Below are positions 47,470 to 59,774 of a stretch of 64,000 nucleotides of DNA, piece by piece. The position numbers and the translations under genes are program-made. The notes below the pieces were generated by a model, which did no database searches, had not been told where the DNA came from, and saw nothing but the letters and a program-made list of their open reading frames with translations. The DNA is from Siphonodentalium dalli (taxonomy: Eukaryota > Mollusca > Scaphopoda > Gadilida > Siphonodentaliidae): positions 254,585,582 through 254,649,581 of the forward strand of contig CP136061.1 of NCBI GenBank assembly GCA_032622095.1, read 5' to 3'. Positions within the stretch are counted from its first letter, which is position 1, and the number at the start of each line of letters is the position of its first letter.

Positions 47470-47590
47470 CCCATCCATGAGTGGAGCTTACTGAAATTTT
47501 GCAAAAAACCCAGTGACAATGCATTCTCTTATATATGATAGCCACCCATAGGGAACCTCCCATATATAAGAGAATGTATTGGCTTAACAA
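47470..47590. mobile_element. F3-like element remnant with one palindrome
   Basis: Left TTAACCCATCCATGAGTGGAGC at about 47467, core palindrome 47518-47582. No right terminal repeat found; it runs into a single copy of the 55-bp repeat. Confidence 0.5.
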
Positions 47591-47739
47591 TATTTACCTT
47601 AAAGTGATGTGAAACACTCCGGTAGGGTGATCAAATAGAAATGGAGGATAATCTTGATCCCAAGTAGTTGTGTCTACGATGGAGAAATCGTTTTCATTTC
47701 AATCGGAGGCAAGCTGTCAACATAACACTGTCAACATAA

Positions 47740-48490
47740 AATGCCATAAATTTGCTACCTTTTCGGATAATGCAGAGAATAATGTTCGGGATATATGTGA
47801 AAAATTGACTTTTTACAAATTTGGTTGCCATTTTGGAAGCCATCTTGGGAAATTTGGTCTATAAACACCGGAGTGTGACACATTTAAGATAGACCAAAAC
47901 AATAAACACCTTTGATACCAAAGATAGTTGCATTTTAGTTGAAAAAATGGTCCAACCCTGAAAAGTTAATTTTTGCAGATATTTATGTCAAGTTTGTGAA
48001 AAAAAATCCAATATTTCTGGTGATGTCAGTGGTGACAATAGTAAAATTGATCCATGGTGCATCATACATGTTAGTATTCAATGTATAGAATACAGAATGG
48101 CCAATTTTATACACCAACCACAACTTGTAAGCGATTGCAGGGCACCCTGGCAATATCTAACATTTTCCATATTTTGAGCAAAAGTAAGAATTTTGGTTCC
48201 ATTGAGTTGGAATATTCATAGGTAATGATATGCATCACTTACATTACAAAGTTCTGTTCATTTCTTGTTGAAATATGACTCGAATCCCAATTGTGATTTT
48301 TTTGTGAAATTTTATATCGCGTTCTGTAAAATTGAATTTTTGAGTGATTGGAAGGGGCTAGGACCCCAATAATTGCATATTTAATTGCTCCAATGATCAA
48401 TAAATATACCAAACACAAAATAAAGTCATATTACTCAACCAGTTGCAAACAGCATGAACTGATCTAGAAGATATTTGTGAAAAAACGTCA
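47740..48490. repeat. Solo arm of the large inverted repeat
   Basis: Same orientation as the right arm 41335-42316, without satellite or partner arm. Ends in CTAGAAGATATTTGTGAAAA then the CGGCGGCCAT motif, as at 42301-42350. Confidence 0.8.
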
Positions 48491-48806
48491 TATTTTCAAC
48501 TTCCGGCGGCCATTTTGACGGCCATCTTGGATGGTGAGTTTCAATTTTGGCCCAAACAAGTGTCATGTCTTAGCTTCACGAAAATATATACATTTGTATA
48601 CATTTTACTATATGTTCCCGCTATAATTTGCATAAAACTGACTTAGGGTCTGGTCTGAAAAACGGCGGCCATGATGGACGCCATCTTGTCTGGAGTCTTA
48701 TTAACAATGCGTAAAAGTTGAAGGACATAATAAGGAACAAAATGAGTGGGGTGAAGTTAAGACCCATGGGGGGTGCAAGGGTACCCCTATTAGCTCCCGG
48801 ACTACT
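48491..48806. other. Unassigned sequence left of duplication copy B
   Basis: Contains GGCGGCCAT motifs and then unique sequence up to the duplication edge. Confidence 0.4.
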
Positions 48807-48896
48807 ATGGGAGACTCGCGTATATAAGAGAATGCCCTGGCACGTGATATATAATGCTGCACCAGCGCAACTCCAGTCATGAACCTCATGAAAGGG
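48807..48896. mobile_element. F3 element, right end only (copy B edge)
   Basis: Matches the right end of 13494-13758 through TTAA at 48897-48900. The left part is absent because the duplication starts inside the element. Confidence 0.7.
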
Positions 48897-49365
48897 TTAA
48901 AGAGGAAACACATTTCAGTTTGGAACTTCACCCAGGTTTGCATCTATTTGGAGAAAATGAACAACAGACTTCATATTATAACAAAAATCAATTTATCTCA
49001 TCACTACATGTGATTACAAACAGAAACTTTGTGAGATTGTAAAATAAATTTTGAGCTTATCTGGTGGAAACCTCTTCAAGGCAACGGGCGCGTTCACGTA
49101 CGCCTTGGCAAAATATCCTGGCAATTGGTCATATACGGCAGCAGTGGTATGACATATGAATGACAAACGATTTACAAGATTCATAGATTTGGACGCCCCA
49201 ATCAATATGTAACTATATTTTAAAACACGATTGTGTGAAATATTTACACAAAAAAACTAAAGATATTTTGTTTGTGGTGTGTTTTGTTTATAATATATTT
49301 GACACATGCCTTGAAATTAAGTTCGTTTTGGTTGTTGTTGTTGTTGTTGTAAGTGCTGTCGGGAC

Positions 49366-49822
49366 AAGCCTGAGTATAATGTGCCTGTCATTTGCAGAAT
49401 GAGGTCACCAGAGGGCGAATTTAGTTATGTAATCCCACACAGTGGGCTAGCATCACTAAATTCACCCTCTGGGAACCTCATTCAGCATGGCATCATCTGC
49501 TATGGGAGACATAGCCTCAGAATGTCCTTCACAAATGGTGAATATTGTGATGTTTACCCATTGAGAACCTCGATTATGCAATGGGTTGTCTGCCAAATTG
49601 TGGATACAGAGAAACTAAACTAAAAAGAAATAAAATGTGAAGAAGTTTCTATAGAAATTTTTCAATAAAGAAACCTTCCAGAGAAGATGAGGATAATGCA
49701 GAATGACGTCTCCAGAGGGTGAATTTAGTGATGCTAGCCCGCTATGCAGGATAGCGTCACTAAATTCACCCTCTGGGGGCCTCATTCTGCAAATGACAGG
49801 CACATTAAATTCAGGCTTGTGT
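49366..49822. mobile_element. Two-hairpin element D1 (copy B)
   Basis: Homologue of 14221-14676 with the same outer repeats and two inner hairpins. Confidence 0.7.
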
Positions 49823-49949
49823 TGGGAAGAGATAGAGCATATTTACGACTCAAAGTGCGCAATAGATTGCATGTATGAAGAATTTCATGATAATGAACCA
49901 GCTGCATGAAATGAGTCTAATCAGATTTCTCCTGGGGATAAGAGAATGC

Positions 49950-50012
49950 CCTAAGATAATCTGTCTAATTGCCCTAAGAAACTGTCTAATTGCCCTAAGA
50001 GAATCTGTCTAA
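49950..50012. repeat. 23-bp minisatellite, about 3 units (copy B)
   Basis: Short form of the array at 14805-15073. Confidence 0.9.
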
Positions 50013-50225
50013 TTGTTGTTTTATCCCATTCTATACTGAGGTCATTTACATAAATTATCCATGTTCTCAGGTATTTAGATCAAAATTTTGAAATGAGAGA
50101 TGGAGGTTATTTATTTAAATTTTTGTTTCTCGAAATCTGGAAAACTTACTCCAGAAAGAAACTAAATTTCATTTCCATTGTCAGAAAATATTCGAACAAT
50201 TGTTTGACGAGGCATTTCTAAAAGA

Positions 50226-50432
50226 ACATATCAGTGATACCGGATGGTCGTGAGAACATTTCAGTGACACCGGAGGGGCCTGAGAACATATCAGTGACAC
50301 CGGAGGGGCCTGAGAACATTTTAGTGACACCGGAGGGGTCTGAGAACATTAAAGTGACACATGAGGGGCTTGAGGACATTTCAATGACACATGAGGGCCT
50401 AAGAACATATCAGTGACACCGGAGGGGGCCCG
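50226..50432. repeat. 30-bp minisatellite, about 7 units (copy B)
   Basis: Counterpart of 15285-15580. Confidence 0.93.
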
Positions 50433-50531
50433 AGAATACGGAATTTGTATTTATTTGGTCTAAATACTCATTGACGAGTAGTTCCCTTAGGAATTGTTCA
50501 GCCAATAAGTTCAACAAACGACCATAGGTCA

Positions 50532-50537
50532 TTTATT
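50532..50537 (-). terminator. Candidate poly(A) signal of PLAC8 copy B
   Basis: AATAAA on the minus strand at the position homologous to the copy A signal, about 450 nt beyond the stop codon. Confidence 0.25.
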
Positions 50538-50984
50538 GAACTTATTATCTGAACAATTCCCACCAATGATTATGAATCATTCTGCTCTTGTACTATATGT
50601 TTTTTCTCTGCCGTCTGCTTTTATAACCTGAACACCCCTCCAAACGAATAATATATCAGTCCAATGTATACTTTTAGAACTGAATGGGAGAATCCATTCA
50701 GTATAGAAAGGGAGAAACCACTCCTGAATTGTGACATCTTGAAACAGTCCATGCATTTTGTTGCGAAAAACACGACGTAATACATCGTGATCTGTGTGGT
50801 CGAGTGAAAATATGCGTCCAAGAAAGTATGGCCACTTCAATTACACTTATATGATGTTATACAGAACTATATGCACAAAACAACTCCACAAACACATATA
50901 TACATGGAGTGAAGTGACGTCACAGTATGTACATCTGGAATCGTTGGGGCCAGCAGAGCGCCTTAGATGATGTTTGGTTGCAGA

Positions 50985-51077
50985 TTATATCCCCATGGCC
51001 TTCATTTCTCGGTTCAGCTGACACAGCGCACAGATTCCGCAACATGACACGGTAAGACAATCATCACACGTTGAACC
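50985..51077 (-). CDS. PLAC8 copy B terminal exon 4
   Basis: 93 nt, acceptor TCTTACAG|GGT, stop TAA. The frame encodes the CDDC and CCGICALC clusters; all six Cys of the exon are kept. Frame and splice site are intact, so decay of copy B, if real, is recent. Confidence 0.75.
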   Translation of the reverse strand, partial: GSTCDDCLTVSCCGICALCQLNREMKAMGI

Positions 51078-51094
51078 CTGTAAGATTTAGATTA

Positions 51095-51344
51095 AGCGAC
51101 GATTACGATGACGATAATAATAACGATGACGAAGATGATGGTGTTGATGATGATGAAAACAAAGGTGATGATGATAATGATAACGACGACGATGACGATG
51201 ATGATGGTGATGAATGACGATGATGAAATGACGAGTAGTTGACGATTATGATGATTGCATGATTTTGGTGATGATAATGATGATGATGATGATGATGCGA
51301 TGATGATGATGATGACTGCGTGATAGTGATGATAATAGTGATGA

Positions 51345-51375
<31 letters not shown>

Positions 51376-51736
51376 GATGGTGACTGCATGATCGATCGAC
51401 GTACTGATGACGACGATGATATTGACGACGATAGTTGAGGACGATAATGGTAGCGGTGACGACGACGATGATGATGACTGTATGCTAGTGGTGATAATGA
51501 TGATAATGATGACGAATATGATGGAGACGATAATGATGATGATGCCGATGACGGTGACACAAACACATACAGATGGCGGGTTCTGATGACGACGATGATA
51601 TTGATGACGATAGTTGAGGATGATGATGATGATAGCGGCGACAATGATTATGCTGATAATGATGACGGTGGTGATGACAACGAAGATGATGATTATGATG
51701 ATAATGCGGATTATGATGATGATGATGATGATGATG
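51095..51736. repeat. GAT-rich satellite in PLAC8 intron 3 (copy B)
   Basis: 0.64 kb against 2.0 kb in copy A. The two edges match copy A closely; the central 60-bp-period part is nearly missing. Confidence 0.95.
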
Positions 51737-51912
51737 TAAATAGTGTATATATGTTCACATTCATCTCTAATGTCATGTTAATTCACGATTAAGTTATTAA
51801 AGCATTCATTCGAATCAAAGGGGGGGGGGGGGGGTTGTAATTTCCGGAATGATAGTCGATCGGTGCAAATATCACAGGCTCCAATGCAGACAGCCCCATA
51901 TTATTGCTGTCG

Positions 51913-52328
51913 GCCAATCAAATAAAAGGTTGCATAGTCGTTAGATACAAGTATACCAATCAAATAAAAGGATGCATGGTCGATAGATACAAGTATACCA
52001 ATCAAATAAAAGGATGCATGGTCGATATATACAAGTATACCAATCAAATAAAAGGATGCATGGTCGATAGATACAAGTGTACCAATCAAATACAAGTATG
52101 CATGGTCGATATATACAAGTGTACCAATCAAATAAAAGGATGCATGGTCGATAGATACAAGTGTATCACTCAAATAAAAGGATGCATAGTCGATAGATAC
52201 AAGTGTGCCAATCAAATAAAAGGATGCACGTCGATAGATACAAGTGTACCAATCAAATAAAAGGATGCACGTCGATAGATACAAGTGTACCAATCAAATA
52301 AAAGGATGCACAGTCGATATATACAAGT
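51913..52328. repeat. 42-bp minisatellite, about 10 units (copy B)
   Basis: Counterpart of 18303-18726, with different unit variants. Confidence 0.93.
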
Positions 52329-52347
52329 ATTTGCGTCAGCCAAGCAT

Positions 52348-52793
52348 GGCCAAAACACCATATAGTGTGTCTGGCATTTGCAGAATGAGGTCCCCAGAGT
52401 GTGAATTTTGTGGATCGTATCCTGCACAGTGGGCTAGAGTCACTAAATTCACCATGTAGGGCCCTCATTCTGCTTATGCCTCAGCTGCTTTTGGGGGACC
52501 AGAATCAGATAGAAGATCCCAGTTTAAGTTGGTGATGTTCACCACCCATTAGTCACCTCGATTAGGCATTTTATCTTCTGCAAATAAGGGGATATAGAAA
52601 CTGAACTGAAGGGAAAAAGTAACTAAAACCAATGTTAATTTGAGACTATAGATACTCCCCAGAATATGGGGTCTAAGCAGAATGAGGTCCCCAGTAGGTG
52701 AACCAGGTGATGCTATAGCCTGCTGTGTGGGGTAGCGTAACTAAATTCACCCTCTGGGGACCTCATTCTGATGTCATACACACTATATGTGGT
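52348..52793. mobile_element. Two-hairpin element D2 (copy B)
   Basis: Counterpart of 18750-19188. Confidence 0.65.
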
Positions 52794-53391
52794 GTTAGCT
52801 GTTTCTCACCTTGATATCACCTGGGGGTTTGACTCTAATTTGTATACTTTAAAGGTACTCAATCCGATCAGAGGGTCCAACATATCATCAATATAAAACA
52901 ACAACATATATTTCTTCAAAATACGCTTTAGTTATCAGAATCGATTAATTGCAACAACAGAATGCTAACTACTGTCAACTATGATATCAAATTTCCCAAA
53001 AGGTGTTATTTATCAACATTTTGATAAACGAAAGATGGCCGTATTATCACTTGAGTATTCACGAAATTTGGCGGTATTACCACTTGTTTTTAGAGTTATC
53101 CATCTTCATCCGCAATTTTGACTGACACCATCCGTTTGACGGCGTTCTTTCTGGGCCACAAACAATTGAAATAACAAACTTCAAAAAACTATATCTGATC
53201 ACTCTGAGCTTTGATGGGTAGGTCTCTCGACTCGAATCAAATAGTGTTTACCCCCCCCCCCCCCCCCCCCCCGAAGTCAAAGAAATAGTAATTAAGGATG
53301 TTTAATCGGATTGAGTACCTTTAATGTAATATTATCATGCATGTAGCTAGATTATAAGATATAAGAATTGTTTGTGTTAGCTGCATCTCAC

Positions 53392-53532
53392 CTTGATGCC
53401 ACCCAGGGTTCTGACTCTTGTTCTCATGTTGACGTCAGCGCCGGGCACGAAGAACGGCATACACGGACAGTCCCCGAGCCGCTGCGATAACGTCACACAG
53501 CACACAACAGAAACAGAAGTATGTGTACACAC
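53392..53532 (-). pseudogene. PLAC8 copy B exon 3 with +1 frameshift
   Basis: Acceptor TTTCACAG and donor AAG|GTGAGA match copy A. The reading frame follows copy A through VLCDV, then the inserted base diverts it to a different frame that ends at a stop within the exon. Confidence 0.75.
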
Positions 53533-53992
53533 CTGTGAAATGGAAGTTTTGAAAAATTAAATCAGTGGACTGAAACAATTAAGGTGTTATTAAGCAGATG
53601 AAGTTTAATTTTGCTCAAGTTATTATTTATTTTTCAAGTTTCCTCTAAACATTTCTTACACTATGGCTGATTGATTGCGTAGATTTTAATTACTTTTACT
53701 CACTTTTGGCAAGTTTTGCGAACTTATTCGTTTGGTTATCGTAAATTAATTCCCGAACAGAGGTGTAGATATAGAGGGCCTCCGTGCCGGGGGTCTCTCT
53801 ATATATGAGCGCCGGTATAGAAGTGTCCGTGAATGAGCAACATACGTAATTCCGCTTTAATATATTAATTATTATGTATAAATATAATAGTGCTGTTCGT
53901 ACACTGACATTTCTATACGGTCATATACCGATCCATCGAAAAACGACATTCATTGTGATTGCATATATTGATCATTTGTTAACCCTGAGGCA

Positions 53993-54670
53993 GGAGTTTC
54001 CTGAAATTTTGAGAAAACCCTGTGCCAACGCATATATATGAGAATCCATTTGCCCAAACAATATTTCCATCGACCCGACGAGTGGGTCGTCGGGTCGATG
54101 GACCCTGCAGATGTTCACATGGTTATTTTTCCAATCACAAATTATGTATAAATACTTTTTATTTTTCGTGAAATGTGTTATTATATATCTGTTTGGTTTA
54201 TTTGAAATTAATTATATGCATGTTCAGATATATAATTACATCTCACACTCTGTACTCTCTGACCTTCTCTCTAAAATTCTGACATTATCTTGTCCCTTTG
54301 TCTCGCCTCCACCTCATATTTTCTTCTTTCTATGGATCTTTTTTTATGCCTCTATTATTTACCCCTACTTGACCTTGCAGTCAAGTAGGGCTGTGCCATT
54401 GTCAAGGGAGAGGGCTTCAAATAAGCCTATGGCTTGTTGCCTAATCCCATTTTTTTCTTCTAAATTTGTATCTATTGTAATTATTTATCTGAATGTCCAT
54501 AGAGGGAAAAAATAAATACTGTTTAAACTAAACAATATTTACGTTGACCCCTGTAAGCCAGTGCGTTCTCTTATATATGCGAGACTCCCTTAGTGGGACA
54601 CTCGCATATATATATAAGAACTGGCACATGATCTGTAATTATGCGTCAGCGCAGCTCCCGCCATAAAGGG
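53993..54670. mobile_element. F3 element interrupted by a retroposon (copy B)
   Basis: Flanked by TTAA at 53989-53992 and 54671-54674; ends CCCTGAGGCAGGAG and CCCGCCATAAAGGG. Split by the insertion at 54067-54530. Confidence 0.75.
54067..54530 (+). mobile_element. 5'-truncated LINE or SINE insertion
   Basis: 464 bp bounded by an 11-bp target duplication AAACAATATTT (54056-54066 and 54531-54541). Copy A has a single copy of this 11-mer at the matching site. The 3' part has a stem-loop CCCTACTTGAC/GTCAAGTAGGG and ends AAAAAATAAATACTGTTT, like LINE 3' ends. The first 35 bp are a perfect hairpin (15-bp arms CCATCGACCCGACGA). Confidence 0.8.
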
Positions 54671-55160
54671 TTAATCTAAATGATTATGAAAGGGATCCAG
54701 TCCGTTCTTGAAGAACATTGTGCCTATAGATACAGCTGCGCCGATCCGGGGAAATAACGAGTTAATGCTGCAATGCTTGCTGGACTTTACTCATAAATCA
54801 ATTTCTGACTTATAGTACAATGAGGATACAGTCAATCATATTGAGAAGATAAGTCGGGCATTGATCTATGAGCTGCATATCAAAAGAGCAGCGAAACTCA
54901 ATGCATAGCTTTTCTTATATAACAATTTGGAGGGTCTTTATCGAATCATGAACAATATACTCACCTACAATGTGTTACTATGATGATGATTGATCAATAT
55001 CAGCTATGTTTAAACTAATTTGTTCTACATGTATGAAGCAATACATGCTTGTTTCTAATATGAGCTTCACTACAAATCAACATATCAAAATGTCTCTAAT
55101 TATTGGAGCTTGGACTCTTGAGCACATACTAACCCAGAGATTCTACATATTAGTAGTTAA

Positions 55161-55558
55161 CCCTTTACCCAACAGAACGGCCCTGTGCCAATGCATTCTC
55201 TTATATATGCGAGTCGACCATAGGTCGCCCTCGCATATATAAGAGAATGCATTGGCTTAACACATTAAAAATTATAAAATTGTTAAAGAATGTAAGAAAA
55301 AATGGTAGAAAGTGTTAAAAAAAAAAGATGTTTTTAGGCCAATGCATTCTCTTATATATGCGAGGCGACCCTATGGTCGACTCGCATATATAAGAGAATG
55401 CATTGGCACAGGGCATAACTATAACCATCACAATGTGGTCAATGAGCCGGTTCCAATGATATCCATATTTGTATGGTTTTATTGAGACAGACCCAAGATA
55501 TTTTAGGCTGTTGAAGCTTTATTTGGCCGGTTATTGGCCGTTTTGTTGGGTAAAGGGT
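55161..55558. mobile_element. TTAA-flanked palindromic element F1 with empty site
   Basis: 398 bp, ends CCCTTTACCCAACA and TGTTGGGTAAAGGG, flanked by TTAA (55157-55160 and 55559-55562). Copy A has a single TTAA at 21793-21796. Two full core palindromes (about 55188-55256 and 55338-55408). Confidence 0.9.
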
Positions 55559-56777
55559 TTAATACGGAAACTGCTTTTCCCTTTCTGTTCTTACTGCATC
55601 CTGTGTTTCCATCTATTTCTGCATTAACTGTTTAGTGTGCTTGGTGGACAACCAGAAAATCTGTAGCAACTATAGAGCTCAAGTTTACCTGTTCTACAGG
55701 GTTCCTCGAAGACAACTGATGAATTTACAGACAACAGCAACAATGGTCACATGGGAGCTATGATGACAGATACAATCTGTTATATAAGGATATATTTGGT
55801 ATATATGTAAAAAGTTATAAACCACAAGCTGTGAAGTGCATTGGACCGATTAAAACTCGATGCAAGATAACTATGTAAGCGCATATGCTTGGCTGCATGC
55901 TGTGACATGCATTAAGCATTATAAACCGAGTACTGCACATCAATCAAACAAACATATTATAAAAACAGCTCTGAAGATATATATTGATCGACTAAAACCG
56001 ATGCTTCATAACAATTTATATTGAGTCACACATGTATAGCCACATGCGTTATATACAGATAGTAATCAAATTGTTTAATCGATTATACATGGTATAATTT
56101 ATCAGAGAGAGGTTGTTTATTCCTCCATATGAATGAAGTCTCATACATATACACAATTTAAAGACATATCTCTACAAATCAATCGTACCACTCCATAGAA
56201 AACATCGTCTGAACAGCACTCAATTGTAAATATTTACTTCTCAAATCGGGACGCAACTATCTATGATTTCGCCACCAAGAGTCACTGCATTTAATTAATA
56301 TCGAAGAATTACGATTTGTGTTGTCAATTTGGGAATAATATTTGTAACAAAAAATACTTTGAGCATGATTATTCTCCATTTCTATTTGATCACCCTACCG
56401 GAGTATTTCAGATCACTTTATTTACACAAGAGAGGCAATATATGGTGCATACGCCGATATGTGCTTGCACAGACAAAGCAAAACACATAAATGCATATAA
56501 AGCATTGAGGTATCCGATATGACACAGATATTCCCATGAAAAATACTAATCAGAACACAGCATGCAAATAAACCGCACGCATCACTTAGAGAGACGATAT
56601 TCATTACACAACAGTTCAATTTACATCGGGATACAACCGCCAAGGCAGTATGCAAGGAATGTATCGGTATTCATGTTGTCCAAAAAGATTAAAGTTTCAA
56701 TTCCATCAACGAATACACAAAAAATGCGTTTCGTGCCATCTGTGCAAAATCAGATGCACACTCCAGATACACATTAA

Positions 56778-58240
56778 AGGGATACTTTACTCAGATGGTG
56801 TTGTTGGTTTCTATAGTCTCTGAGTCGCAGAACAAGGTAACCGAATTTCCATTATTTGAAAGTCTGTTGAGTACGAAGTAATGTTACGGATGACAGATTA
56901 GCGAAATGCAAAAATACCAATTGTCGTTGTTCGAGTAATTTTTGGGACAGTATTCAAGCAAGTGTATCAAATAAATGTTATATATGTGCATACTAGTCCC
57001 ATATACTCATTTAAGTCACTGTATAGTCACTAGTCAGTGAGTGGATTGAGTTTACGCCCCGTATCAACATATTTGTTTACACAATCATGCGTGCCACGCG
57101 TTGCCTGATCCACAATCCGTGAATTATTTTGATTACGTCTTGTACACGGAAATTCGTAATTTAATTTATGGCTTCAGCCATAATTAAATTTATATCAAAT
57201 TATTAACTTTGATTTTAAGATAACCTATTAACCTGAACGTTTACAGAATACATCTTCGACTCAAAGTACTTAGTTTTCTATATATTATTAATATTAGATC
57301 GTTGTTATCACTGCATGCGAATTTATTGAAAACAAGAGGTGTGCACTCGCGTGCTAGCATACCGTGGCAAATTCAACCCGCATTATCCGTAAAACCAACA
57401 AAAAAGATTTTTAACTTTAAAGAAAAATTTGGATTAATAATATCGATATGGTGTCGCAAGAAGCTTGTACAGAAAAAAATATTCAAATTGGTTCATATTT
57501 GTTCGAATGATTGCATAAACCCAAAAAAGGGTAGAAAATGAAACGCAACTTAACTGTGGTAAAAATCATTGTTCCGAACCCATATTAGAAGAAACTTCCG
57601 GAAAATATCCTAACTTGATAGCATCCACAAAAATAAAATCCCAAAATTTTCTAAGTCAAAATAAGTCGAAAATGAAGTGTAATGTTAGGAAAAACAGTCC
57701 GAGCCAACCCTGAGCCGCATCATGTAGAGAGGGTGTTGTGAGAAGCATGTATACCAAAAATTATTGAAATCGGTTGAATGCTTTATTGCGAAGACCCAAA
57801 CTAATGAGTAACATGCAAAACATATATACAATATTTTATATACAATATTTGTTAGAGTTATTAAGTCGGACAGAATTTTCAAAGTCAAAATAGATTGCAT
57901 ACAAAAAAATATTGAAATCGGTTCATAGTTGTTCGAGTTATGAGGTCGGACGGGCGGACGGATGGACACACGGAGGGAGAAAGTGTGACGGACAGACGCA
58001 GTCAATCCAGTATATACCCCCCATTTTCTTCGAACGTGGGGGTATAATGACGTACAGTACCCCTTTAAATGGCGTACAGTACCCCTTTAAATGGCGTACA
58101 GTACCCCTTTAAATGGCGTACAGTACCCCTTTAAATGGCGTACAGTACCCCTTTAAATGACGTACAGTACCCCTTTAAATGGCGTACAGTACCCATATAA
58201 ATGACGTACAGTACCCCTTTAAATGGCGTACAGTACCCCT
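56778..58240. mobile_element. 1.46-kb TTAA-flanked element with iterated end
   Basis: Flanked by TTAA at 56774-56777 and 58241-58244. Left end AGGGATACTTTAC; right end inverse AGGGGTACTGTAC. Sequence near 57950-58000 is GGACGG-rich. The right end is preceded by nine tandem copies of itself. No transposase recognised. Confidence 0.65.
58051..58240. repeat. 22-bp array of terminal sequence, 9 units
   Basis: Unit CGTACAGTACCCCTTTAAAT plus GG. Each unit contains the element end and an adjacent TTTAAA, so each unit mimics a terminus. Confidence 0.95.
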
Positions 58241-58416
58241 TTAAGCGAAATATCGATAATAGGCGACAAAATACTCCCTAACCAGCCGAGTATTTCGTGT
58301 TGAGTCTGGTTGAGTTACAACTTACAGTTAGTTGCGTGGATACGCCATTTAAATATTTCTAACATAATGATTGCGCTTGATCTCATTTTCGACGTTGGAA
58401 CAGGTTGAACCCTCAA

Positions 58417-58795
58417 CCCTTTACCCAACAAAGCGTCCAAAACCGGCCAAATAAAGCTTCAACAGCCTAAAATATCTTCGGTCTGTCTCAATAGAACCAT
58501 ACAAATATGGATATCATTGGAACCGGCTCCTTGACCACATTGTGATAGTTACAGTTAGCCCTGTGCCAATGCATTCTCTTATATATGCGAGTCGACCATA
58601 GGTCGCCTCGAATATATAAGAGAATGCATTGGCCTAAAAAAAATCTTTTTTTAACACTTTTTACCATTTTTTCTTACATTCTTTAACAATTTTATAATTT
58701 TTAATGTGTTAAGCCAATGCATTCTCTTATATATGCGAGGCGACTGCATATATAAGAGAATGCATTGGCACAGGGCCCTTCTGTTGGGTAAAGGG
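58417..58795. mobile_element. TTAA-flanked palindromic element F1
   Basis: Ends CCCTTTACCCAACA and TGTTGGGTAAAGGG; right flank TTAA (58796-58799), left flank TCAA (58413-58416), one base off. Two core palindromes, the second with a shortened loop. Confidence 0.8.
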
Positions 58796-58849
58796 TTAAA
58801 TACTAACACAGTATCCCTCCCATATATATATCATATATAAACGCTCATA

Positions 58850-59770
58850 ATTTATAGTTTAATGTGGTTTATTTGGAATGGGCAGATACTAAACTTATCA
58901 TACTACAAATTATGATAAAATGAAACATATTGTAGACTTGCCCGTGCATGCTCTCGGTCGCAGATCTATGACAGTTCAAATCCCGCGCATCTTGTTCATT
59001 ATAAATAATAATTCCAACATGTATGGGCTGTCAAAATGCGCGTGCTGTAGGTCACCTGGGACATTTTAAGTAGCGTAAGTATTTTCTTACTATCGGTCTT
59101 CTTTTGTTTTTGGACTCCAGAGTCTATCAGTTGAAAAATTTGGTCAGGTTGGTAACTTCCAGCAATAGGGAAGTCTGAGGTACGAGTTGAAAACATCCAA
59201 CCCAAAGGCGGGGGTACATATATATGGAATATCCCATGCAGACTTGGGAGTGAAATACATATTCTAAGGTGTGGACCGATCACCACAAACAAAGACCATG
59301 TAGCCACGTGACCCATGTCCATGCAAGAATATTTACATATCCCGTCTCTGTGACACTAAATCGATGTCGGTGATTGGTCAACTGCCAATTGGACCACCAA
59401 TTTTATACCCAATAACACACGGGGCCCCAATAACACACAGACCCCCAATAACACACGGGGCCCCAATAACACACAGTCGTAACACGAACACGACGTCACA
59501 AATTATTGACCTAATATGACCTGATCACTAAAAGCGGTTTATTTTTAAAGTTCAGCCGAATTGCATGTGAAACCAGTCATTTACATCGATCACGTTATCC
59601 TTGCGAAGTGCTTGGACACCTTTCATTGGGCTGACTTAATGTGCTGCGTGGGATAGTATCAAATTTTCGACAGATTTTGTGGGGGGGGGGGGGGGGGGGG
59701 GGAAACAAGAATACACAAAGATTATATTTTTTATGGGAATAAATCATCAAGAAACTTCGCGGCTTACACA
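58850..59770. other. PLAC8 intron 2 (copy B), unique part
   Basis: Matches 28102-28335 and 29200-29880. Has a poly-G run at 59683-59702 and a short ACCCCCAATAACACACGG duplication near 59410-59470. No gene. Confidence 0.45.
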
Positions 59771-59774
59771 ATAT

